Assembly: GCF_013344685.1 (NCBI RefSeq)
Contig: NZ_CP050137.1
Span: 810,001 to 874,000 of the forward strand
Direction of reading: 5' to 3'
DNA length: 64,000 bases
DNA from: Sphingomonas sp. CL5.1
GTDB lineage: Bacteria > Pseudomonadota > Alphaproteobacteria > Sphingomonadales > Sphingomonadaceae
Within the stretch, counting starts at the first letter, position 1; the number at the start of each line of letters is the position of its first letter. Positions 47,600 to 57,429 of this stretch are shown one piece after another. Made by a program: the position numbers and the translations under genes. Under the pieces are notes generated by a model. That model made no database searches and was not told where the DNA came from. It saw nothing but the letters and a program-made list of their open reading frames with translations.

Positions 47600-47755
47600 A
47601 TGACCAAGGAACCGCAGCGCAGCCGCGCCGTCTTCTCGACCGAGGATTTCGAGCTGATGAAGGAAGCGGTCGCCCATTACGTCAGGCAGATCGCGGACGA
47701 TCCCCGTTCGGCGAAATTCTCCAACCTCTATCACCGCCTCGGCCGGCTCGGCTGA
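47600..47755 (+). CDS. Conserved-looking 51-aa protein upstream of aceA
   Basis: A 51-residue soluble protein preceded by a perfect AAAGGAG ribosome-binding site. The sequence has an acidic/basic helical centre (STEDFELMKEAVAHYVRQIA) and a basic tail with SNLYHRLGRLG. There is no signal peptide or cysteine. I do not recognise a family. It lies first in the unit read toward aceA, 93 bases before aceA, with a strong hairpin in between. It may be a small regulator or a folding-dependent partner; no function can be read. Confidence 0.7.
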   Translation: MTKEPQRSRAVFSTEDFELMKEAVAHYVRQIADDPRSAKFSNLYHRLGRLG

Positions 47756-47779
47756 GCAATCGCTTCCTGGGGAGGAAGG

Positions 47780-47814
47780 TGTCCGCCGGCGCCTCCGGGC
47801 GTCGGCGGACATTT
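47780..47814 (+). terminator. Long hairpin with T run between the 51-aa gene and aceA
   Basis: Arms TGTCCGCCG (47780-47788) and CGGCGGACA (47803-47811) are perfect; a G-U pair and four more pairs extend the stem to about 14, closing a TCCG loop, followed by TTT. It lies 35 bases before the aceA ATG. It may end the 51-aa transcript with partial read-through, or act as an attenuator in the aceA leader. Confidence 0.75.
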
Positions 47815-47848
47815 CCATCCCGATCACGACATCGAAGGAATCCCGAGC

Positions 47849-49444
47849 ATGACCTATCAGGAACAGATCGCCGGCGCGGACAAGCTGATCCGCGGCTTCA
47901 ACGGAACGTGGGACGGCATCGACGCGGAGGCGGTCGCGCGGATGCAGCTCCAGAACCGCTTCCGCACGGGCCTCGACATCGCGCGCCATACCGCCGCGAT
48001 CATGCGCCGCGACATGGCCGCCTATGACGCCGACCCGGCCAATTACACCCAGTCGCTCGGCTGCTGGCACGGCTTCATCGGGCAGCAGAAGCTCATCTCG
48101 ATCAAGAAGCATTTCGGCACGACCAAGGGGAAATACCTCTATCTCTCCGGCTGGATGGTCGCCGCGCTGCGCAGCGAGTTCGGCCCGCTGCCGGACCAGT
48201 CGATGCACGAGAAGACCAGCGTGCCCGCGCTGATCGAGGAGCTTTATACCTTCCTGAAGCAGGCCGACGCGCGCGAGCTGAGCCTGATGTTCCGCGATCT
48301 CGACAAGGCGCGCGCCGCCGGCAACGAGGTGGAGGCGCAGCGCCTCACCCATGCGATCGACAATTACGAGACGCATGTCGTGCCGATCATCGCCGATATC
48401 GACGCGGGCTTCGGCAATGCCGAGGCGACCTATCTGCTCGCCAAGAAGATGATCGAGGCGGGGGCCTGCGCGCTCCAGATCGAGAATCAGGTGTCCGACG
48501 AGAAGCAGTGCGGCCACCAGGACGGCAAGGTGACCGTGCCGCACGAGGACTTCCTCCAGAAGGTCCGCGCCTGCCGCTACGCCTTCCTCGAGCTGGGCGT
48601 GGAGGACGGGATCATCGTCACCCGCACCGATTCGCTGGGCGCGGGCCTCACCAAGCAGATCGCGTTCAGCAAGGAAAAGGGCGATCTCGGCGACCAGTAT
48701 AACGCCTTCCTCGATTGCGAGGAGGTGACCGACCTCTCCACCCTGCGCGGCGACGTGGTGATCGAGCGCGGCGGCAAGCTGGTGCGGCCGAAGCGGCTGC
48801 CGTCGAACCTCTACCAGTTCCGCGAGGGCACGGGGGCGGATCGCTGCGTGCTCGATTGCATCACCTCGCTCCAGAACGGCGCGGACCTGCTGTGGATCGA
48901 GACGGAGAAGCCGCATATCGAGCAGATCGCGAGCATGGTCGATCGCATCCGCGAGGCGGTGCCGAACGCGAAGCTGGTCTACAACAACTCGCCGAGCTTC
49001 AACTGGACGCTCAACTTCCGCCAGCAGGTCTATGATCGCTGGGCGGCGGAAGGAAAGGACGTCTCCGCCTATGACCGCGCCAAGCTGATGAGTGTCGATT
49101 ACGACGACACCGATCTGGCGCGCGAGGCCGACGAGAAGATCCGCACCTTCCAGAAGGACGCGGCCGCGCGGGCGGGGATCTTCCACCACCTCATCACGCT
49201 GCCGACCTATCACACGGCGGCGCTGAGCACCGACAATCTCGCGAAGGAATATTTCGGCGAGGCGGCGATGCTCGGCTATGTGAAGGGCGTGCAGCGGCAG
49301 GAGATTCGCCAGGGCATCGCCTGCGTGAAGCACCAGAACATGTCGGGCAGCGACATCGGCGACGATCACAAGGAATATTTCGCCGGGGAGGCCGCGCTGA
49401 AGGCTGGTGGCGCACACAACACGATGAACCAGTTCGCGGCCTGA
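47849..49444 (+). CDS. aceA: Isocitrate lyase (long form)
   Basis: A 531-residue enzyme that splits isocitrate to glyoxylate and succinate, the entry step of the glyoxylate shunt for growth on acetate and fatty acids. The catalytic loop reads KQCGH (about 219-223, cysteine 221) with ADIDAGFGN upstream and the C-terminal lid. Length and KQCGH rather than KKCGH mark the longer isocitrate lyase group. An AAGGAAT ribosome-binding site precedes the ATG. Malate synthase is not in this window. Likely controlled by the divergent ScfR-like regulator. Confidence 0.96.
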   Translation: MTYQEQIAGADKLIRGFNGTWDGIDAEAVARMQLQNRFRTGLDIARHTAAIMRRDMAAYDADPANYTQSLGCWHGFIGQQKLISIKKHFGTTKGKYLYLSGWMVAALRSEFGPLPDQSMHEKTSVPALIEELYTFLKQADARELSLMFRDLDKARAAGNEVEAQRLTHAIDNYETHVVPIIADIDAGFGNAEATYLLAKKMIEAGACALQIENQVSDEKQCGHQDGKVTVPHEDFLQKVRACRYAFLELGVEDGIIVTRTDSLGAGLTKQIAFSKEKGDLGDQYNAFLDCEEVTDLSTLRGDVVIERGGKLVRPKRLPSNLYQFREGTGADRCVLDCITSLQNGADLLWIETEKPHIEQIASMVDRIREAVPNAKLVYNNSPSFNWTLNFRQQVYDRWAAEGKDVSAYDRAKLMSVDYDDTDLAREADEKIRTFQKDAAARAGIFHHLITLPTYHTAALSTDNLAKEYFGEAAMLGYVKGVQRQEIRQGIACVKHQNMSGSDIGDDHKEYFAGEAALKAGGAHNTMNQFAA

Positions 49445-49496
49445 CCCGCACGCGGGTAGCCAAGGCTATCCGCGAGACGGGACAGGCCCGGCCGGC

Positions 49497-49545
49497 GGCG
49501 GGTGCTTCGTCACCCGCCGTCCGACGGCGCGGCTTCGCCGCGCCG
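49497..49545. terminator. Two adjacent strong hairpins between aceA and sdaA
   Basis: Hairpin one: GGCGGGTG (49497-49504) and CACCCGCC (49511-49518). Hairpin two: CGGCGCGGC (49525-49533) and GCCGCGCCG (49537-49545) with a TTC loop. Both lie between convergent aceA and sdaA; T runs are weak. Confidence 0.65.
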
Positions 49546-49565
49546 CTCTCGCGTTTGACGCCCCC

Positions 49566-50954
<1,389 letters not shown>

Positions 50955-50981
50955 GCCCGCGTCTTAGGATCCGGCGCGGCG

Positions 50982-52295
50982 CTACGCCAGCGGCGTCGCA
51001 TCCAGCCGGAGGCGCAGCAGCGCCCCGCCGCCCGCGCTGCTCCCGGTTTCCAGCACGCCGCCGCACACGCCGAGGATGCGCTCGACGATCGACAGGCCCA
51101 GCCCGGCACTGTCGCTGCGCGCGGTGTCGCCCCGGCGGAAGCGGCGCGCGACGGGATCGCGCGCGTCGACCGCGAGGCCGGGGCCGTCATCCTCCACCGT
51201 CACGCTGCCGTCCGGCGCGGCGGAGACGACGATCGACGTTCCGGCCGGCGTGTGGCGCACCGCATTGTCGATCAGGTTGGTGATCGCGATCAGCAGCAGT
51301 TCCGCCACCCCGCGCACGCGGCTTGGCGGCGTGTCCGGCTCCTCGAAGGCGATGCTGTGGCCCGAGCGATAGACGATCGGCACCATCGCCTCCACCGCGT
51401 CGCGCGCCAGCGCGGCCGGGTCGATCATCGCGAGCTGCGGATGCAGCCGGTCGATCGCGGCGAGGTCGATGAGCTGGCGGATGACGTGATTGGCCTGATC
51501 GACCGCGCGGCCGATCTGGTCGCGCTCCGGCGATGCGGGAAGCTGCTCCAGCCGCAGCGAGATCAGCGCCAGCGGGGTGCGCAATTCATGCGCGACATTG
51601 CCGACGAAATCGCCCTGCGCGCGATAGCCCGCCTCCAGCCGGTCGAGCGCGCGATTGGTGGCATGGACCAGCGGCATCGCCTCGCTCGGCATCCGCGCTT
51701 CCTCGATCCGTCCGTCGAGGCGCGGCAGGCCGATCGCATCGGCGTCGGCGGCCGCGTCGCGGAACATGCCCGTCACGTGGCGCAGCACGATGAACGACAG
51801 CAGCAGCGAGCCGAGCAGCGCCGCGCCGATCACCCAGGCGAAGCGACGCAGGAAGGAGCGGACGACATCGTCGACGATCTCCTCCGGGTGGGTGCGGTCC
51901 TGCGCCACCACCACCCAGCCCGGCCCGCCGCCGGGCAATGCCACCGGCCGGGTGAGCACGTCGTACCGGCCCCAGGTGACGAAGCGCCGCGCCGCGCCGT
52001 GCGGCAGGTCGTCCAGGTCGAACGGCAGCGCCTGCGGCCGCGCCTGCAGCGCGTTGCCGTGCGTATCGAACAGCGCGAAGAACCGGTCGCCCCGGTCGCG
52101 CGGCCCCTTGCCCACCGCATCGCCCCGCACGAACGCCTCCGCCTCGCGCTCCAGCCGGGCGGAGATGAAGGTGCCGGCGGTGTCGTTCAGCATCCGCGAC
52201 AGCAGCAGCGGCAGCGCGACCGCCACCATCAGGACGATCGCGATCTGCCCGAGCAGCAGCTTGCCGAACAACGAACGGGGGAGGCGGAGCATCAT
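50982..52295 (-). CDS. Sensor histidine kinase
   Basis: A 437-residue membrane kinase with an N-terminal helix (about 12-32), a periplasmic loop, a second helix (about 150-175) and a kinase core: H-box NVAHELRTPLAL, N-box NLIDNAVRHTP, DDGPGLA and the glycine box AGLGLSIVERIL. The ATG overlaps the regulator stop as ATGA, so the pair is translationally coupled, with the regulator first. Target and signal are unknown. No Shine-Dalgarno sequence precedes the start. Confidence 0.93.
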   Translation of the reverse strand: MMLRLPRSLFGKLLLGQIAIVLMVAVALPLLLSRMLNDTAGTFISARLEREAEAFVRGDAVGKGPRDRGDRFFALFDTHGNALQARPQALPFDLDDLPHGAARRFVTWGRYDVLTRPVALPGGGPGWVVVAQDRTHPEEIVDDVVRSFLRRFAWVIGAALLGSLLLSFIVLRHVTGMFRDAAADADAIGLPRLDGRIEEARMPSEAMPLVHATNRALDRLEAGYRAQGDFVGNVAHELRTPLALISLRLEQLPASPERDQIGRAVDQANHVIRQLIDLAAIDRLHPQLAMIDPAALARDAVEAMVPIVYRSGHSIAFEEPDTPPSRVRGVAELLLIAITNLIDNAVRHTPAGTSIVVSAAPDGSVTVEDDGPGLAVDARDPVARRFRRGDTARSDSAGLGLSIVERILGVCGGVLETGSSAGGGALLRLRLDATPLA

Positions 52296-52960
52296 GGAGT
52301 GGATAGCATGTATCCGATCCCGCGCACCGTCTGCACCTTCACCGCCGCGCAATCCTCCAGCTTGCGGCGGACGCGGTGGACATAGACGTCGACCGCGTTC
52401 GAGCCGAGCGCGTCGCCCGCGCCGAAGAGCTGGTCCGCCAGCACGCGCTTCGGCACGACATGGCCGGCGCGGCGCATCAGCAGCTCGAGCAGCTCCACCT
52501 CGCGCACCGACAGCGGCACCGGCGCGCCGGCCGCGCGCACCTCGCGGCTGCGCGTGTCGAGCGTCAGGTCGGCGGCGCGCAGCACGTCCTCGACATAGCC
52601 GCCCTGCCGCCTGAGGATCGCCGACAGCCGCGCGTGCAGCTCGACGAACAGGAACGGCTTCACGAGATAATCGTCGGCGCCGCTTTCCAGCCCGAGCACG
52701 CGCATCTCCCCCGCCCCACGCGCGCTGAGCACGATCACCGGCACGGTGCGGCGCTGCGCGCGCAGGCGGCGGAGCAGCGCCAGCCCGTCCTCGTCGGGCA
52801 GCCCGAGATCGAGCACCATCGCGGCATAATCGGTGGTGGTGACGAGCTGCTCAGCATCGCGCGCGGTGCTGGCGATATCGCAGCGGATGTCGCGCTTCAG
52901 GAACGCGGCGGCGAGCGCCTCGGCCAGCTCGCGATTGTCGTCGACGATCAGCAGGCGCAC
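52292..52960 (-). CDS. OmpR-family response regulator
   Basis: A 222-residue regulator starting with GTG (LLIVDDNRELA) with phosphoacceptor Asp in VLDLGLPDEDG and Lys in LVKPF, then a winged helix with VDVYVHRVRRKL and GIGYML. It is QseB/TctD-like in sequence feel. It precedes and overlaps its kinase gene. Ten bases before its GTG lies the stop of a small membrane-protein gene, which may be co-transcribed with the system. Confidence 0.94.
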   Translation of the reverse strand: MRLLIVDDNRELAEALAAAFLKRDIRCDIASTARDAEQLVTTTDYAAMVLDLGLPDEDGLALLRRLRAQRRTVPVIVLSARGAGEMRVLGLESGADDYLVKPFLFVELHARLSAILRRQGGYVEDVLRAADLTLDTRSREVRAAGAPVPLSVREVELLELLMRRAGHVVPKRVLADQLFGAGDALGSNAVDVYVHRVRRKLEDCAAVKVQTVRGIGYMLSTP

Positions 52961-52970
52961 CGCGGGTCGC

Positions 52971-53300
52971 CTAGAGCCACAGCAGCGACACAGCGCCGAG
53001 CAGCAGGAGTTGCGCGGCGAGGAACAGCCGGTCGGCGATATCCTCCCACCAGTCCGACCCGCCGCGAATCGACTGATAGGAGAAGAAGCAGCTCGCCGTG
53101 AGCAGCACCGCCGCGCCGAGCGCCGCCTCGTCCGCGAAGGAGCGGTCGCCATAAGCGGTGAGCTTCAGCCCGGTGATGATGACGAACGTCACCCCCAGCA
53201 GGTTGGAGGCGCCGTTCAGAATGTGATGGCTCTTGGCGGCCGGCAGCGGAGGGCCGGCCGGCGCCTCCTCCTGCTTCCCGGCGCTGTCGGGCTGCTCCAT
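52971..53300 (-). CDS. Small membrane protein of unknown function
   Basis: A 109-residue protein with three hydrophobic helices: SNLLGVTFVIITGLK (about 32-46), AALGAAVLLTASCFFSY (about 59-75) and LFLAAQLLLLGAVSLLWL (about 92-109), after a 28-residue acidic, proline-rich cytoplasmic head. I do not recognise the family. It lies just upstream of, and on the same strand as, the response regulator and kinase, so it may be part of that operon. An outer-membrane-type lipoprotein gene lies further upstream. Confidence 0.75.
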   Translation of the reverse strand: MEQPDSAGKQEEAPAGPPLPAAKSHHILNGASNLLGVTFVIITGLKLTAYGDRSFADEAALGAAVLLTASCFFSYQSIRGGSDWWEDIADRLFLAAQLLLLGAVSLLWL

Positions 53301-53318
53301 CGCTCGGGCGGCGCCCGC

Positions 53319-53855
53319 TCATCGTGACGGCGGGAAGGTGGCGTCGATGCTGCCGCCGCCCGGCACCTGGCACTGGCCCTCCCCGCCGCCGCTCATCCCG
53401 CTCGACGGGCGGATCAGCGTGAAGCGGCAACGCATGCGGCCGTTCGGGCCGGACAGATTGGCCAGCACCTTGCCGGAATAATGCGTCACGAAGTCCTGCG
53501 ACGGGCCCCAATAGCCCCAGCCGCCGCCCCAACCGCCCCAGCCGCCCCAGCCCCGGCCCCAACCCCAGCCGCGATAGGGACCGATCGGCCCCCAGCCGGC
53601 CCATAGCGGGCCAAGCTCGTCGACGCGGGTTTCCTGCGTGATCTGGAAGAAGGTGCCGGCATAGGTCTGGCCGTTGGCGAGCTGCGCGGTCATCTCGCCG
53701 GTGCGCGCGCCCTGCGCTTTCCAGTTGAAGGTAGCGGTCAGGCCCGAGGTGCCGGAATCACCGACGCCCGTGCCCATGGTGGTACACCCGGCGAGCGCGC
53801 CGGCGGCGACCAGCGCCACCAGCGGAAGGGAGGACATTCTCGAAACCGTGGCCAT
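53319..53855 (-). CDS. Lipoprotein with a Gly/Trp-rich repeat region
   Basis: A 178-residue protein with a lipoprotein signal whose lipobox LAGC precedes TTMGTGVGDS. The middle (about residues 85-118) is a run of WG, GW and GG units (e.g. GWGRGWGGWGGW). Beyond it a beta-rich part with C-x(n)-C near the end (MRCRF, GQCQV) suggests one disulfide. The body (TYAGTFFQITQETRV) fits an exported beta protein. The gene faces rph across 158 bases. I do not recognise the family. Confidence 0.8.
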   Translation of the reverse strand: MATVSRMSSLPLVALVAAGALAGCTTMGTGVGDSGTSGLTATFNWKAQGARTGEMTAQLANGQTYAGTFFQITQETRVDELGPLWAGWGPIGPYRGWGWGRGWGGWGGWGGGWGYWGPSQDFVTHYSGKVLANLSGPNGRMRCRFTLIRPSSGMSGGGEGQCQVPGGGSIDATFPPSR

Positions 53856-54013
53856 CGCAATCTCTCCTGCAACCCCGGTGACGCACGATCGCGCCAGTCC
53901 CCCGCTTGTTCCATGAAGATGCTGACACGCGCCTTACGACGCGCCCGGTTTTCATTGCCACGGCAGGCCGCCCGCCCTACGGCCCGGACGCGAAATCACA
54001 GGAGACTGCCCCC

Positions 54014-54727
54014 ATGCGCCCCAGCGGCCGCGCCCCCGATCAGATGCGCGCGATCACCATCGAGCCCCATTTCACCCGCCATGCGGAAGGATCGGTGCTG
54101 ATCGGCTTCGGCGACACCAGGGTGCTCGTCACCGCCAGCGTGGAGGAGCGCGTCCCGCCGTTCCTGCGCGGCAAGGGACAGGGCTGGGTCACCGCCGAAT
54201 ACGGCATGCTGCCCCGCGCCACCCATACGCGCGGCAGCCGCGAGGCGGCGAAGGGCAAGCAATCCGGGCGCACGCAGGAAATCCAGCGGCTGATCGGCCG
54301 CTCGCTGCGCGCCGTCACCGACATGGCGGCGCTGGGCGAGCGGCAAATCACGCTGGACTGCGACGTGATCCAGGCGGACGGCGGCACGCGCACCGCCTCG
54401 ATCTCCGGCGCGTGGGTGGCGCTGCGGCTGGCGGTCAACGGGCTGCTGCGCGAGGGCAAGCTGACGCGCGACCCGATCGGCCAGAAGGTCGCGGCGGTGA
54501 GCTGCGGCATCTATCAGGGCAATCCGGTGCTGGACCTCGATTACGACGAGGATTCGAACGCCGACGCCGACGCCAATTTCGTGCTGCTCGAGAATGGCCA
54601 TATCGCCGAGGCGCAGGCCACCGCCGAACACGCCACCTATGACGAGGAGGCGTTGCTGCGCCTGCTCCGCCTCGCGCGGATCGGTTGCGGCGAGATCTTC
54701 GCGGCGCAGGCGAAGGCGGTCGCATGA
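54014..54727 (+). CDS. rph: Ribonuclease PH
   Basis: A 237-residue phosphorolytic exonuclease that trims tRNA 3' ends. Family landmarks are [12 protein letters not shown] at the N-terminus, [36 protein letters not shown] (key part [14 protein letters not shown]), RSLRAVTD and the phosphate-site [14 protein letters not shown]. An AGGAGACTG ribosome-binding site precedes the ATG at 54014. The stop overlaps rdgB (ATGA), a common alphaproteobacterial pairing. Confidence 0.97.
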   Translation: MRPSGRAPDQMRAITIEPHFTRHAEGSVLIGFGDTRVLVTASVEERVPPFLRGKGQGWVTAEYGMLPRATHTRGSREAAKGKQSGRTQEIQRLIGRSLRAVTDMAALGERQITLDCDVIQADGGTRTASISGAWVALRLAVNGLLREGKLTRDPIGQKVAAVSCGIYQGNPVLDLDYDEDSNADADANFVLLENGHIAEAQATAEHATYDEEALLRLLRLARIGCGEIFAAQAKAVA

Positions 54728-55350
54728 GTGGCGAAGGCGATCAGCCACAGGCGATCCGCAAGCTCGCCGCCGGCAAGCTGGTGATCGCCAGCCACAATCC
54801 CGGCAAGGTGCGCGAGATCGCCGAGCTGCTCGCCGGGCACGGGCTGGAGGTGGTTTCCGCCAGGGCGCTCGACCTGCCCGAGCCGGAGGAGACCGGCACC
54901 ACCTTCGTCGCGAACGCCGAGTTGAAGGCGCGCGCGGCGGCGGACCTTTCCGGCCTGCCCGCGCTGGCCGACGATTCGGGGCTGTGCGTCGAGGCGCTGG
55001 GCGGCGATCCCGGCATCTTCTCCGCGCGCTGGGCGGGCGAGGCGAAGGATTTCGACGTGGCGATGCGACGGGTCGAGGACAATCTCGGCCGGCTCGACAA
55101 TCCGCCGCGCGACGCGCATTTCGTCTGCGCGCTGGCGCTGGCGTGGCCGGACGGGCATGTCGAATGGTTCGAGGGCAGGGTCGACGGCACGCTCGTCTGG
55201 CCGCCGCGCGGCGACAGGGGCTTCGGCTACGACCCGATGTTCCTGCCGGACGGCGAGAACGAGACGTTCGGCGAGATGGACCAGGCGCGCAAGCACGACA
55301 TCAGCCACCGCGCCGATGCGTTCCGGCAACTCGTCGCGGCGGTGTTCTGA
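54724..55350 (+). CDS. rdgB: XTP/dITP diphosphatase (RdgB/HAM1)
   Basis: A 208-residue nucleotide-pool sanitation enzyme that removes inosine and xanthosine triphosphates. It has the HAM1 blocks [42 protein letters not shown] and [13 protein letters not shown] followed by AFRQL, which hold the metal and base sites. The ATG overlaps the rph stop as ATGA. A short hairpin follows (55372-55387). Confidence 0.96.
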   Translation: MSGEGDQPQAIRKLAAGKLVIASHNPGKVREIAELLAGHGLEVVSARALDLPEPEETGTTFVANAELKARAAADLSGLPALADDSGLCVEALGGDPGIFSARWAGEAKDFDVAMRRVEDNLGRLDNPPRDAHFVCALALAWPDGHVEWFEGRVDGTLVWPPRGDRGFGYDPMFLPDGENETFGEMDQARKHDISHRADAFRQLVAAVF

Positions 55351-55371
55351 AGTGATGAAGTGATAAGGCCA

Positions 55372-55387
55372 CTCCCCTTCAGGGGAG
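55372..55387. terminator. Intergenic hairpin after rdgB
   Basis: CTCCCC and GGGGAG pair around a TTCA loop; flanking GATAAGGCC and GGCTATC add further near-complementary pairs. It lies between convergent rdgB and the 3-hydroxyacyl-CoA dehydrogenase gene. No T run is present. Confidence 0.5.
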
Positions 55388-55400
55388 CGGCTATCAGCGG

Positions 55401-56270
55401 TCAGCGCGTCGGAACGGGCGTGTCCCCGGAATAATCGTAGAACCCCCGCCCGGTCTTGCGGCCATACCAGCCGGCCTCGACATATTTCACCAGCAGCGGC
55501 GCGGGGCGGAACTTGGGGTCGCCGGTGCCCTCGAACAGCACGCGGGTGATCTCCAGGCACGTGTCCAGCCCGATGAAATCGGCCAGCGTCAGCGGCCCCA
55601 TCGGATGATTGAGGCCGAGCTGGCAGGCGAGGTCGATGTCGCGGATCGTCGCGACGCCCTCGCCCAGCGCGAAGCACGCCTCGTTGAGCATCGGCATCAG
55701 CACGCGGTTGACGATGAAGCCCGGCGCGTCGTTGGCGTGGACGACCTGCTTGCCCAGCGCCTGCGCGAATTGCTCGACCAGCTTCACCGTCGCGTCGGCG
55801 GTGGCGAGGCCGCGGATCACCTCGATCAACCCCATCACCGGCACCGGGTTGAAGAAGTGCACGCCGATGAAGCGCGCCGCGTCCGGCGACGCCTGCGCCA
55901 GCCGCGTGATCGGGATCGACGAGGTGTTCGAGGCGAGCACCGCATCCTTGCCCAGCACCTTGCCGACCTCGGCGAAGATCGCGCGCTTGATCTCCTCGCG
56001 CTCGGTCGCCGCCTCGATCACCAATGCGCAGGGCGACATCGCGGCGAGGCCGTCGGCCGGCTCGATCCGCGCCAGAAGCTGGTCGCGCGCCTCGCCCTCG
56101 ATCTTGCCTTTCTCCACGTCGCGCGCCAGCCGCCTGGCGATCCCCGCCTTGCCCGCCTCGGCGCGCGCCCTGTCGACGTCGGCGAGCAGGACGCGATAGC
56201 CCGCCTGCGCGGCGACCTGCGCGATCCCCGCGCCCATCTGCCCCGCACCGATCACGCCAACTGACTGCAT
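55401..56270 (-). CDS. 3-hydroxybutyryl-CoA dehydrogenase
   Basis: A 289-residue NAD-dependent 3-hydroxyacyl-CoA dehydrogenase. The Rossmann motif [13 protein letters not shown] (about 5-17), the acid after strand 2 (ADVDR), the catalytic His in [10 protein letters not shown] and the [15 protein letters not shown] helix are present. It interconverts acetoacetyl-CoA and 3-hydroxybutyryl-CoA in fatty-acid breakdown or storage-polymer metabolism. It stands alone; the small lipoprotein gene to its right diverges. Confidence 0.95.
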   Translation of the reverse strand: MQSVGVIGAGQMGAGIAQVAAQAGYRVLLADVDRARAEAGKAGIARRLARDVEKGKIEGEARDQLLARIEPADGLAAMSPCALVIEAATEREEIKRAIFAEVGKVLGKDAVLASNTSSIPITRLAQASPDAARFIGVHFFNPVPVMGLIEVIRGLATADATVKLVEQFAQALGKQVVHANDAPGFIVNRVLMPMLNEACFALGEGVATIRDIDLACQLGLNHPMGPLTLADFIGLDTCLEITRVLFEGTGDPKFRPAPLLVKYVEAGWYGRKTGRGFYDYSGDTPVPTR

Positions 56271-56345
56271 CTGTCGCCTCCGCTCGAAAACCCGCCGGTC
56301 GCATAGCGGGTTTCGCGCGCGACGCCAGCCGGGTTAGGAAGCGGC

Positions 56346-56498
56346 ATGACAAGCCGCATCGCGATCCTCATGCTGCTCGCGCTCGCCGGCTGCTCGGACG
56401 AACCGGCCAACGTCACCTCGCGCACCGGGACGAGCGAGGTGCGCGCGCGGCCGTCGGCGACGCCCGAGGCTCAGCGGCCGAACGCGCCCGCGCGATAG
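56346..56498 (+). CDS. Small lipoprotein, 50 aa
   Basis: A short frame with a clear lipoprotein signal: basic start MTSR, hydrophobic stretch, lipobox LAGC at about 13-16, then a short polar, arginine/threonine-rich tail. No ribosome-binding site is obvious. Its last 28 bases lie over the end of motB on the opposite strand. Small lipoproteins of this kind are common and rarely named. The lipobox is the main support. Confidence 0.5.
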   Translation: MTSRIAILMLLALAGCSDEPANVTSRTGTSEVRARPSATPEAQRPNAPAR

Positions 56499-57379
56499 AG
56501 CAGGGTGACGGCCACGCGGCGGTTGCGCGGGTCGGCGGGATTGTCGGTGATGATCGGCTCGCGGTCGGCGACGCCCTCGATGCGGTTGAAGCGCGCCTCC
56601 GGGATGCCGGCCAGCGCGAGCCGGCGGCGCGTCGCCTCGGCGCGGCCGGTGGCGAGCGTCCAGTTGTTCATCGCGCGCGGATCGCCATAGGGCACCGAAT
56701 CGGTGTGCCCCCGGATCATGATCGGGTTGCCGGTATGCGCGATGCTGTCGCCGACCATGCCGATCAGCTCCGACGCGGCCGGCTCCAGCACGGTCGTGCC
56801 GAGCGCGAACATCGAATAATTGGCGTCGTCGATCAGGTCGATGCGCATCCCGTCCTGCGTCATCACGAAGCGGATGTGGCGCGAAAGCTTGCTGAGGCTG
56901 GCGCTGGCCGCGATCCGCTCCAGCACCTGGCGGCGCAGCGCGGCGAAATTCCTGCGGTCCTCGGCGGCGACCGATTCGGGGCTGCGCAGCGAGCCTTTCT
57001 TGCCCGCGCCCATCTGCTTGCCGCCGGCATTGTTGTCGATCCGCGCGACCAGCGTCGGCAGGCGCGAATTGCCGTCCTCCGGCCCCGTCTTCTGGTCGCT
57101 GACGACCGACTTGCCGCCGAACAGGCCCGAGCCGCCGATGCCCAGCGACTTGGTGTTGAGGATGGTCGGCGCGAAATAGTCGGCGATGCCCTTGCGCTGC
57201 TTCTCGGTCGTCGCGCCGAGCAGCCACAGCAGCAGGAAGAAGGCCATCATCGCCGTCACGAAATCGGCATAGGCAACCTTCCACGCGCCACCGTGATGGC
57301 CCCCGCCACCTTCGATGTAGATTTTCTTGTAGATGATCTTGGGCGGCTGGTTCGAGCCGTGCGGCGCGCGCGCGGCCAT
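56471..57379 (-). CDS. motB: Flagellar motor protein MotB
   Basis: A 302-residue stator protein: one membrane helix with the essential Asp in WKVAYADFVTAMMAFFLLLWLL (key part YADFVTAMMAFF; about 30-50) and a C-terminal OmpA-like peptidoglycan-binding domain (about 165-295: RGHTDSVPYG, NWTLATGRAEATRR). An unusually glycine- and basic-rich linker follows the helix, with PEDGNSR and GGKQMGAGKKG. It forms the ion channel with MotA, whose gene lies 50 bases upstream. Confidence 0.96.
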   Translation of the reverse strand: MAARAPHGSNQPPKIIYKKIYIEGGGGHHGGAWKVAYADFVTAMMAFFLLLWLLGATTEKQRKGIADYFAPTILNTKSLGIGGSGLFGGKSVVSDQKTGPEDGNSRLPTLVARIDNNAGGKQMGAGKKGSLRSPESVAAEDRRNFAALRRQVLERIAASASLSKLSRHIRFVMTQDGMRIDLIDDANYSMFALGTTVLEPAASELIGMVGDSIAHTGNPIMIRGHTDSVPYGDPRAMNNWTLATGRAEATRRRLALAGIPEARFNRIEGVADREPIITDNPADPRNRRVAVTLLYRAGAFGR

Positions 57380-57429
57380 TTAGCTGGCTCCCTGCGGTCG
57401 CGCGGCGAAGCTCGCAAGGACGCCAGGCA

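Noticed and set aside
53510..53600. Repetitive CCGCCCCAACC-type sequence
   Set aside because: It encodes the Gly/Trp run of the lipoprotein in frame; not a CRISPR or mobile repeat.
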